DNA of 64,000 nucleotides from Flaccisagitta enflata (Eukaryota; Chaetognatha; Sagittoidea; Aphragmophora): assembly GCA_965153355.1 (NCBI GenBank), contig OZ231126.1:2294001-2358000 (forward strand), read 5' to 3'. Positions within the stretch are counted from its first letter, which is position 1; each line of letters begins with the position of its first letter. Under the pieces are notes generated by a model. The model worked only from the letters and a program-made list of their open reading frames with translations, was not told where the DNA came from and made no database searches. A program made the position numbers and the translations under genes. Below, in pieces: positions 45,373 to 54,160 of this stretch.

Positions 45373-46060
45373 TCATGCCGTGATGTTAGAAGAGATCACT
45401 TCCGCAGGATTGGCTGCCTCCGCTGTCGACGGAGCTACAGCAGCCGCATCCTCTGACTTGTTGAAAGGAGCCAGCGGCAGGCCATTTCCCTGCCTGTTCT
45501 CTCCTTTCTTCTCTTCCTTTTCCTCTCTCTTGTAGAAGCGCCCGAGGAGAATTGATGTGTGCCGTTTCTTGCAGATCTGGCAAGTTGGCCTGTTCGCGCA
45601 TCCCATGGCGTAGTGTCCTGGCGCGAGGTAGTGGAAGCTGAGACAATGAGACATGATCTTTTGAACTCTTGCGCCCACCTCCAACTCTAACAGTTGATGA
45701 CAGTTTTCTGTTTGATGTATTCCACTGCAGACGTTGTGGCGAACTGCCGACTGCACTTTTTGCTTGCCATTGGTCAAAGCATCCTCATATGATGATGGCG
45801 CCTCTTTTTCTGTCGTTGCGACTGCTGCCACTGACGCTGTTTTGCAGCTTGCACCTTTGTTGCGCCGAATCACCGCCCATGTTTCAATCATGTTGACCAA
45901 GTTGTCGAATGAAATTGACTGTCCTTTTTGGGCTGCTTCATGTTGCTTCTCCCAAAATTTATCTGCAAGATGAGGGACCCTCTTATTGAGGATTTCCTGC
46001 AGCAGCTCGTCACTATAGCATTGCTGCACTTCTCCACAGGTCCTCGCAATCTTGCTTTAT
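45373..46060 (-). pseudogene. BEL/Pao Gag C-terminal part with zinc knuckles
   Basis: The frame reads CYSDELLQEILNKRVPHLAD, SFDNLVNMIETW, then CSGIHQTENCHQLLELEV and a following CH...C knuckle (HYLAPGHYAMGCANRPTCQIC and KKRHTSILL). The spaced C/H pattern and the closing C-x2-C...H-T are those of Pao Gag. A TAA upstream in the same frame at about 46075 and other frame changes interrupt it. Confidence 0.8.
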
Positions 46061-47760
46061 GTTTTGCAGACAGATTGAAATGGCTCTCGCATGGTCGGCC
46101 GATTGATCTGCTTCCATGACGATTTCACAACACGCTCGCAATATTGCAGCGCTTGCCATAAAAACGACGCTCCACGCTGCCAATCTCTTTCCCTTTGCCG
46201 GGTCGCTCAAAGGCGTCAATCGTCGCAGTTTCGGCGATCTCCTTTTGCCGGACCAGCAAACCACTTAGGCAATTCCAATAAAATGTCCATTTGCGTCAAG
46301 CCTTTCATGCCAGCATCTTTGAACTTCTCTTCCATATCATGAAATCCGGTGACAAAGCCCTGCAGAGGCTTCGGGTCTTGCTCTCTCCAATGCTTTGAGG
46401 CCGACCTCCCTTGCTCGCATATGATCATAGTAAGCCGTTCTCTCCAAGAACATGTCCAGAGCTGGATTGTTGGGCATCTGTACATGAACTTCCGGATGAC
46501 GAGCTACTTGATGATGCTCCACTTGATGATACGTGACACATTGGGGCTTGTTGCGATTGCGCATTGACCCCGACCTGACCGGAGATCTCTTGGTAGCTTT
46601 CTAACACTCCACCCAACTTCTTCCTGTTGACTCATTTGTTGTTGACGATCATCTTGATGGAATCGGGGAGCATCAAAATCTTGGCGGATGTACTGCCGCT
46701 TTTGTTGTTCTTCTTTGCGTTGTTTCTCTTCTTCTCTCGCTGCGGCAAGGTCAGTGTCTTTCTGCTGAATCTGCATCCTCAAACCATTCACTTCTTGCTG
46801 CAAACCCTGATTCTGCTGGATGATTTCCGCTTGAGGCGTTCCTAGAGGCGCTTATGCCACTTCTGGCACCTTCGACTGCAAACCACTCATTGTCTTCTTA
46901 GGAGCGACTCTTCTTCTCTCCTTATCTTGCAGCCGCAAAGCCAACTTCACATCAGCGGCCTCCTGCTCCTGCCTCCTGCGCATCGCTCCGTTGCATCACC
47001 ACTCCGTCTGCTGTGTTGAAGACCTTTTCCTCTTGACGGGCGTTCAGTCTTCCTCTTCTGCAGAAATCCAGTCTGCTTCTCAAGATCACTTCCGTGCATG
47101 TGTAGGAGAATCGTTGCTGTCAAGGTTTGATGATGCTGATAATGATGTTGCTGCTGCTGTTGAAACCGTTGCTGCTGCTTACTGCTGATGTTGAAGTTGC
47201 CGCTGCCAGTGGTCAGGACGCTGTTGCTGCTCATTCTGCCGCTGCAGTTGACGCTGACCAGCCGTCTCGCTGCCGCTGCCCAACCGTTGCCATGCCGCTG
47301 CATCGGCTGCTTGACGGACGCGCTTCCACTGGCCAGCACATGACGTTGCTGTAAGTTCAAATTAAAAATCCCGGATTGAATTTTAAGATAGATCGACGGT
47401 CTTTTTGATGATGCTGTGCTGCTGCTTATCCAGCTCAGACAGTTGTCTGGGCTTCACATCCCGCTGCTCTAAAGCTCCACCAATGCCGCTGCTCAGGCTA
47501 TTCCAGTGCTTTCTGCTATCTCTGCCGCATTGTTGAATACTCCTGCCCTTCCATCTTCATCTCGCTGCTGCTGCTGGCGAAAGTTACACATTCTGTCAGA
47601 CAATCTTTGTCTTCTTGTGATGAGCTTCGCTGTTGGAACCTAAATGGCACCACTGTGGGCGCCTTTGGAGCTGCTGCAGCACCACCACCTTCACCTTCAG
47701 CCATCATGCGCAATCGTTGTTCTGCAAGGCGTTGCTGTCTCTCTCCTTCTGTTTCTTCAC
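46060..47760 (-). pseudogene. BEL/Pao Gag middle region, frame-disrupted and Gln/Ser-rich
   Basis: Short minus-strand frames overlap in different phases, including a coiled-coil-like segment (MQQEVNGLRMQIQQKDTDLA at 46740-46803) and Gln, Ala and Ser-rich stretches. No single frame spans the region. CAG/GCT-rich composition keeps several frames open, so individual frames are not informative. Confidence 0.55.
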
Positions 47761-47766
47761 TGACAT

Positions 47767-48804
47767 TCATGCTTTCTTTGACAGGATGGTTATTTTGACG
47801 CTGGAGGATCCACTACTACCGCTGGAATCGTGGCGGAAGGTTGCTGCTGCTGCTGCAGTTGCTGTTGCATAGTTCCTCATAGCAGTATTTTGCCGCTGTT
47901 GTTGTTCCGCGGCTGCGCGCACGGCTGATGTTGCTGCAGCTCTTGTTGTTGCCACGTTGCTGTTGCTGCTGTTGATGATGTTGCTGGCTGCTGCTGAACC
48001 ACAGATTGTGGCACCGTGTCGCAGGATCTGATGCTGTTGTTGGTCTTGCTGACTAAATTGTTGGAGTTGTGGCAACCGCCGCTGCTGCAATAGCTCTTGC
48101 CGCCGTCGCTGAGCTGTCGTTTGCCGCTGCTCCCGTGGTCCGTGGAGTCGACGCCGCCGTCGGAGTTGCTGCTGCTGCATCTGCAATTGATGCTGCTGCT
48201 GTTGCTCCTGTTGCTGTCGCTGCTCCTCCTCACGTTGCTGCTGCTGCATATCGTTTATCAGCCGACGGCCTTGTCGCATTTCTTCCTCCAGCTGTCTACC
48301 CCATCTGTCTCTCTCCGCACTCCTATTGATGAAGCGTCGCCTCGCCCTCTCCTGCGGCGTCAGTCCGTTGATGATCCCGCGACCTCTTGCGAGAGCGTCG
48401 GCGTCGTCGAGATCCGCAAGCATGTCGTCGGCCTGCTCCATCGGAGACGCTCGCGCAGGTTCGATTTCCGACACCAAGTCTGAAACCCACTGATTGACGG
48501 CATCTCCTCTTTGAATCGGCGGCAGATCTAAAAATTGGCCGCCAGTTGGAGATTGCGCACCATGTCGAGGGATTGGAAGTGGTAGATACTCGGATCCGTC
48601 GGGGTTTGGCGAAGACGTTCGCATCCTTGGAGTTGGAGCGCCAGTAATATTGTCACGGGCAGCATGAGTGTCAGTTGGGAGACTGTTCCATGAAAATTCA
48701 TTGACGGGTCTTTTACGATTCCCAATGTCATTGTGCATTATGTCCACCATGTCGGCGCTGGAAGGAAAAACCTCTGGATAGTTTTCACGATCAAAGAAAC
48801 GCAT
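47767..48804 (-). CDS. BEL/Pao Gag N-terminal frame
   Basis: 345 codons from MRFFDRENYPEVFPSS. The first 170 residues are of normal complexity (for example NQWVSDLVSEIEPARASPME and RGIINGLTPQERARRRFI), then Gln/Arg-rich coiled-coil-like sequence (QQQQREEEQRQQQEQQQQ) and a Ser/Gly tail. It lies in the expected place for Gag after the 5' LTR and leader. No Gag domain can be named with confidence, and the product would be truncated relative to the downstream knuckle region. Confidence 0.6.
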   Translation of the reverse strand: MRFFDRENYPEVFPSSADMVDIMHNDIGNRKRPVNEFSWNSLPTDTHAARDNITGAPTPRMRTSSPNPDGSEYLPLPIPRHGAQSPTGGQFLDLPPIQRGDAVNQWVSDLVSEIEPARASPMEQADDMLADLDDADALARGRGIINGLTPQERARRRFINRSAERDRWGRQLEEEMRQGRRLINDMQQQQREEEQRQQQEQQQQHQLQMQQQQLRRRRRLHGPREQRQTTAQRRRQELLQQRRLPQLQQFSQQDQQQHQILRHGATICGSAAASNIINSSNSNVATTRAAATSAVRAAAEQQQRQNTAMRNYATATAAAAATFRHDSSGSSGSSSVKITILSKKA

Positions 48805-49225
48805 GGAGTTCCATTCGCGCCGGATTCGACGCAGAGTGGACGCCGCGAATCAAAGAGGGTCGCCGGGCATCGAGTCGAGCGCCATTTGCCTTGCATATGA
48901 TATAAATGTAGACTATATCCCCGAAGGCCGTGGTCGAGCGCCATTCGATCTACATGCGGCGCCGTTTTAAATTATCTGGCCCTTGCGCAGCGGCAACGGC
49001 GCTGAAAAAGGGGCGTCGGCATCCTTCCCATCTCCGGGCCGCGGATGTCGCTCTCACAGACGCAAACGATTCACCCTCGGACACTGATTCAAACCGGGCG
49101 AGATACGATGACGCTGAAGCAGTCGGCGACGTGTCGCCAGGCACGCTGGGCGTCGCCATTGTCCAATTTCCCTCGCTGGGAGGTCCAAGATGTAAAGAGT
49201 CGCAGTCGCTTTTAAATTGCTGAAA

Positions 49226-50134
49226 TATAAGTTACGCCCCACGAGTTTCAACTGGCACTGTCTATGAGCCTCTATCTGACTGACGATTTGTGGTGAAAGA
49301 AAGCTGGCTGATTGGTAAATAGGCGACGCCTCTGCTTTATTCCATAAAAATTTCAACAACTGAAGAGAGGGGGAAAAATGAAAGGGAAAGTGGGCGTTAA
49401 TGATGATCAGCAAACGCAAAAGATAACATGAAATCGAGATAGGACACAATAAAGGACAGAAACAGCACATGACAACATGTTCATCTTCTTCAGAGCCCAT
49501 GCCACCTGACAATACCTGCCCTGCCCTGCTCATCCCAGATAAATTATCCATATCATCCCCATAGTAAGCTGATCGGGCAAACGATAAAAAACCATACTAA
49601 AATCCGGCGATAAAAATGCAAAAATGCAAAGACAAAAATAACAGACCGGAAGACAAGATAAAAACAACGTTACTAAAAGCAAAACGCGTCTATAAAACTT
49701 ACTTTTAGGCCCACTTTCGTTGGTTTCAACCCACAGTCTGTCGATGTCAAACTAACGTTAATTGTCCGTTCATAAGTTTATCTGCAATAAAAAGATGAGA
49801 GATTATTGAAATTAGTGAATTCCAAGGGCACATTCAATCAATCGCGAAAAATCAATCAATCACTTTAGGAAGCAATGCCGTAAATAAATAAAAACAATCA
49901 ATCCAAAATTGGATGACACGAAGACGAGTTACGTATGTTTGTTTACGTAATAAAAACAAATGGCATAAAATACAAGGCGCAACCATATGGTTACCCATCT
50001 AGCCTTCATTATAAGAAATGGCGAGAAACAAAAGACACCGGCATTGAATAATAAGAAAAGAGGAAAAGCCAAAAGCACGCAAAAGAAACAAAAGCACACA
50101 TACTTAATCAACGGACGGACATACATTTCTAACA
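49226..50134 (-). repeat. 5' LTR of the BEL/Pao element
   Basis: The minus strand starts TGTTAGAAATG at 50134. The two LTRs share almost all sequence; visible differences are short deletions around 49320-49345 and 49518-49545 and single changes. A sequence starting TGGACCTCCCAGCG about 40 bases inside the element could be a primer-binding site, but no tRNA was assigned. Confidence 0.88.
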
Positions 50135-50140
50135 GCCATA

Positions 50141-50191
50141 GAGCAATATTGTAACTTCTGTCCCAAGCCTTTGTTCTCTACAATATTGCTC
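50141..50191. repeat. Perfect 13-bp inverted repeat at an LTR start
   Basis: GAGCAATATTGTA (50141-50153) and TACAATATTGCTC (50179-50191) with a 25-base loop. It straddles the proposed LTR start at 50150. Confidence 0.9.
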
Positions 50192-50646
50192 ATATCTCTC
50201 TCAAATGTTCTAGAAGCCCAAAGGAAGAAGATTCTCCTTCTTATAGCTATCTCCTTCTAATAGGTCTCCTTCCTTCTAGAACACTGGGAAGGTATAAAAA
50301 GGCGATCTCCCCTTATTGTGGGCTCTCTTTCCAATGTGTTACTGTTACACTTTCACATTGTTGGCAACGTGTTGTCAGATAAGTCTTGCTGATATGCCTA
50401 TGTATCAAATACAGTAAAAGAAATAATAACATACTTGTCTTACTATCATTTACACAACAAGCTACTGTGCCTACCTATATGATAGGTGAAATCTAAGTCC
50501 AGTGGATAGGTGTAAGTATTTTAGTGGTATGGTGTTAGCTCAGCCACCTGTAAGGAGGAGTGAGTGGAAGGATATCTGCCACCTTAGCCTATCTTAAGTT
50601 ATGTCAATAGATGGTTGACCAACCGGTCTGACCCCCTTTATCTTCA
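50150..50646 (+). repeat. Candidate plus-strand LTR (Gypsy-like), solo or 5'
   Basis: It starts TGTAACTTCTG, contains TTCTAGAA motifs and a TATA box (GGTATAAAAAGG at about 50290-50301), and ends TTTATCTTCA. Two bases later TGGTGGCAGCATATC begins, a position and sequence suitable for a primer-binding site. No second copy was found in the window, so it is either a solo LTR or the 5' LTR of an element whose 3' end is lost. The Gag-protease gene starts 3.3 kb to the right. Confidence 0.55.
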
Positions 50647-50861
50647 GATGGTGGCAGCATATCACGGGAAGTGGTCCTTTCTGTCGGTTTTTGTAGGGGA
50701 GGAGTGCTTCCGGTATGATTCGATACTAAAAACCAACACGCTATGTTAAAATCATTGATATAACAATACTGGCACAAATATGGAATGATACATAAAATTA
50801 TCAGCAATTCGGCTGGTTAAAATAGTAATTTAACCCCCGAATAGGTAGATAAGGCCCTACC

Positions 50862-51347
50862 TTGACTTACGAAGAGAGCAAGCATGTGAGGAAGGCGGGC
50901 CGCGATGGCCACGGTGGTTGGTGGACCAAGACGAGTGACCCGCAAAGACGCCCAGTGTGCGGTTTCCATCCTTGTGGCTGGACGCGATCACCAAAGAAGC
51001 CGTCACCTGCAAAGAAGTCACCAAAGCGACAGTCCCCAAAGCAGCGGTCACCAAAAAATCCGTCCCCGACGAAAAGGTCACCAAAGCAGCGGTCCCCGAC
51101 GCAGCGGTCCCCGACGCAGTGGTCCCCCACGCAGCGGTCCCCGACGCAGCGGTCCCCAAAGCAGCGGTCCCTGACACAGCGATCCCCAAAGCAGCGGTCC
51201 CCAAAGCAGCGGTCCCCGGCAAGGCAATCCCCGACGGCTTCTGAGGTGAAAGATCTTCCGAGAGTCCAAATTCAACCTTCATCCACTGAGGTCTTCGCCT
51301 GTGAACGCGCAATCAGTGAGCCAAATCCACGATCTTGCATCACATAG
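50862..51347 (+). CDS. Candidate ORF with Ser-Pro-Lys-Gln-Arg pentapeptide repeats
   Basis: From MTYEESKHVRKAGRDGHGGW through CGFHPCGW into about 20 pentads of the form SPKQR/SPTQR. The pentads come from a 15-bp minisatellite (GCAGCGGTCCCCGAC-like, about 51000-51235), which leaves all six frames open, so the frame choice is not secure. The unique first 45 codons and the continuation VKDLPRVQIQPSSTEVFACE favour this frame slightly. It may be leader or Gag remains of the LTR element. Confidence 0.25.
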   Translation: MTYEESKHVRKAGRDGHGGWWTKTSDPQRRPVCGFHPCGWTRSPKKPSPAKKSPKRQSPKQRSPKNPSPTKRSPKQRSPTQRSPTQWSPTQRSPTQRSPKQRSLTQRSPKQRSPKQRSPARQSPTASEVKDLPRVQIQPSSTEVFACERAISEPNPRSCIT

Positions 51348-51480
51348 AGGAACAAGCAAGTAAAATATCTTCCGAGAGTCCAAATTCAACCTTCATCCAC
51401 CGAGGTCTTCGCCTGTGAACGCGGAATCAGTGAGCCAAATCCACGATCTTGCATCACATAGAGGAACAAGCAAGTAAACA
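51253..51480. repeat. 114-bp tandem duplication
   Basis: ATCTTCCGAGAGTCCAAATT...GGAACAAGCAAGTAAA occurs twice in direct succession with two or three differences. Confidence 0.95.
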
Positions 51481-53926
51481 ATATTAGGAAGTGCCATTAT
51501 GCACATGAGACAATCAATCGGCTACATTCAGCTTTGCCGTCCCTCAACTTAATCGGGTAGTTTTATCATAAGATTTATTTAAAAAACCCGATGCTACGTA
51601 CTTAATTTACTTGTGTTATTTTACGACTTCGCGTTTCGCTTAAAGGGGCCCATAAGCTGATTTCTAACTATAATAGATTAAATCTGTGGTCCCTTGATAT
51701 TACGAGTTGCGGGATTTAGATGTGCAAAACACTATCATTCTGAATATTTAACGTTATTTCGCAACCAACGGTTTTTTTTTAAGTGCGCCGAGACACTTCT
51801 GTCTGGCTGTGTCCGTTGGTTGGTCGGTCGGTCTGTGGGTTAATTACGCATTTGGTTGTTGATCCACAGTATATCTTAAATTGGCCTAGTTAACTTTGTT
51901 TTTTCCCTTGACTTTGTGCTCTTAAAGGAATTGTCGGTCGGTCGGGCTGTAGGTAGAGTTTTGTAAAACGCCAAGGTTTTAAGCAGTCTCATTAAATCAT
52001 TCTGACTGCTTATTGGCTGTTTCCTAATTTGTTATCTAAAGCGTACTGCGTTAAAAGCAAATTAAGAGGTGAAATTTATTTAAGTCACAGACCCGCAACT
52101 TCCGTGCTTTCTGTGTTGGCTGGTCAGTCAGTTTGTCAGTCGCATTTTTGATTGTGAGCGACTTTGGCATTATTGACCCTGCCCACCCATCCGCGACTAA
52201 AGCATAGCCTAAACAGCCTTGTTTACTTAACTAATGTGCCTTTTTTGCAACTTAAAGGAAAAATATTTTTTTCCCATTGAACCGCAATTTGGTTAACCGG
52301 TAAATAGGGCAAATACCGTCAGTGGTTCATAAGTTTATACTTAAGATTTTTTTTTTATCGCGATCTTTGGTCACCTTTTTTGATTCACCTGATTTGAAAC
52401 TCAATAAATCAGACGGATTTTTTTCTGGTATAATTGAGCAAGCTCAAAGCCCGAGCGGAAGCCGATTTCTTTTTTCCTCTCGCTCATTGAGTATCATCGT
52501 TTTTTTTTTGGGTTGCGAACTCGTAACTCTTTACATTGGGTATGTTTCTATGGATGACGGGAATCTCGATTGTTTCCGTTAGATGCAATATCAGTGTGAA
52601 CACGTACAAGCGAGCCTGTTATCGAAACGAGCGGACAAAGTGAACGCTGCAATGCAAGTGAGCGGAGTGAGTGATTCAAGTAAGCGGAATAAACTGTTCA
52701 AGTGAGCGGTTCAGGTGAGCAGTGCGAGCGAGCGAACAAAGAGCGACCGAGTGGCCCGTTTAAAAGTGCGGTTGCTACAAATAAACAGACCCATCGTCGG
52801 ATAACAGGTTGGTCGGTTGGTTCACCCGTTACGCCCCTGACTCCCTTTTCTGCTCCTGACCAACGGTTCCCAGTCTAAGTCCCTTCCAGATTACCTGGTT
52901 GATAAACAAATTCGAAAAGCAAAATTTTTCCACATTGCCTTTTGTAAGCTGTGATCTTTGATTTTTTTTTCAAGACAAGAAGACATCACACGTCTTTTCG
53001 ATTTTGTCAAAATTCAGAACCCGAATTGACGTCGTTCTGATTGCCTTGAACGACCTTTTGGTATTACCTTTTGGTCGAATTTCTCTAAAATCCCGTGTGA
53101 AACCTGGGTTTTATCTCTGATCCGCCAGGAGGAGATAATAATTTTTGGGGAGGATTTTCCCGATTTTAGCTAGATCATTACCAAAATCTGGATAAAAATC
53201 TTGATTTCAAGCTTAAATCATTCTACTCTTGGCTAAATTTGATCAATATCTTGATTTTTAACTAAAATTTCTCCGATTGTAGCTGGATTTTTACCAATAT
53301 CTGACGGAAAATCTTGATTTCAGTGTTCTGACTTAAATCTGTCTATGTTTGACTGGATTTTGTCAAAATCCTGATTTTTAGCTAATTTTCCCCGATTTTT
53401 GGCTGATTTTCCCCGATTTTTAGCTAGATTTCAGCCCAAATTTAACAAGATTTCTTGATTTTGGGCTTAAATCGTTTTATGTCTGGTTAGATGTTAACAA
53501 GATCTCGATAATTGGCTGGAATTTCTTCGATTTTGGCTAAATTTTTATCGAAATCTGGCAGAAAATGGTGATAACTTTGAATCGTTTTTGGCTTAGCTAA
53601 ATTTGTGTCAAATCCTAGCACATTGCTGAATATCACTCAACATCTGATCTTGGATTGAACAGTAAAGTAGTTGGTTGATCAATCCCCCTTCTTGTTTAAA
53701 AAGACTTTTTTTTTAAATCTTTGGCCCACTTTTTTTTTTTTTGCCAAGTGTCATCAACCCGTGCGGCCGTAACAGTGCCCTTACTTGTCTGCATGTGACC
53801 TGAGTAAGTTAGCGACTTTATTGTTTTCAAAACAGCATAACTTATGTAGTATTGGGGATAAGTGGTTAATGGTATTACCCTGTGCTCACAGCCCAATCTG
53901 GTTTTTCTAGCCCTGCTGAATTAATC
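51481..53926. other. Non-coding stretch with decayed repeats before the Gag-protease gene
   Basis: It contains a subfamily E-like hairpin repeat start (51773-51845), an old subfamily A/B minus copy (52078-52224: GCATTTTTGATTGTGAGCGA, GACCCTGCCCACCC, CAGCCTTGTTT) and a run of diverged tandem pieces with CTTGATTTTTAGCTAAATTT-like units (about 53155-53600). The AGTGAGCGG-rich piece at 52640-52760 resembles 3405-3475, including AGCGACCGAGTGGCCCG in both. Confidence 0.6.
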
Positions 53927-54115
53927 ATGGCTACCTATAATCCTATGCAAGACGCTGGGGGCATAGCCGATCAAGGAAGTGTTTTTCTGGACTGCAATGG
54001 CAACGCGGTTGACTCTCCGCCTGGAGAAGGCATGTATGGAAATGCAGCAAAGATGTTGGGCACCTTCGAGATTCACAAAACTTGGTCAAAAGCCTCCATT
54101 CCCATCGAAACATAG
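53927..54115 (+). CDS. Short frame leading into the Gag-protease gene
   Basis: It starts MATYNPMQDAGGIADQGSVF in TAATCATGG context and ends at TAG (54113-54115), in the same reading frame as the 1191-codon frame that follows. Without this one codon the gene would be 1269 codons. It may be an upstream frame, a read-through site as used between some retroviral gag and pol genes, a small intron boundary, or a mutation. Confidence 0.45.
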   Translation: MATYNPMQDAGGIADQGSVFLDCNGNAVDSPPGEGMYGNAAKMLGTFEIHKTWSKASIPIET

Positions 54116-54160
54116 ACAACGAAATCTCGCAAGTCATATACAGGGCCCGACCCGAGTTCA

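Larger units (their letters stand above)
41594..50139 (-). mobile_element. BEL/Pao LTR retrotransposon, internally deleted
   Basis: Two LTRs of about 910 bases (41599-42512 and 49226-50134) enclose about 6.7 kb. GCCAT lies directly outside both LTRs (41594-41598 and 50135-50139), a 5-bp target duplication typical of the group. Minus-strand frames show Gag zinc knuckles, the integrase zinc-binding region, part of the integrase core and the DUF5641-type C-terminal region. Reverse transcriptase and RNase H are missing and frames are broken, so it is not autonomous. The insertion lies 10 bases from another LTR (50150). Confidence 0.88.

Noticed and set aside
46627-48483. Plus-strand frames across the BEL/Pao Gag region (for example 48097-48483, 44712-45029)
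   Set aside because: They are antisense to recognisable Gag/Pol sequence and consist of poly-Leu, poly-Ala and similar GCT-repeat products.
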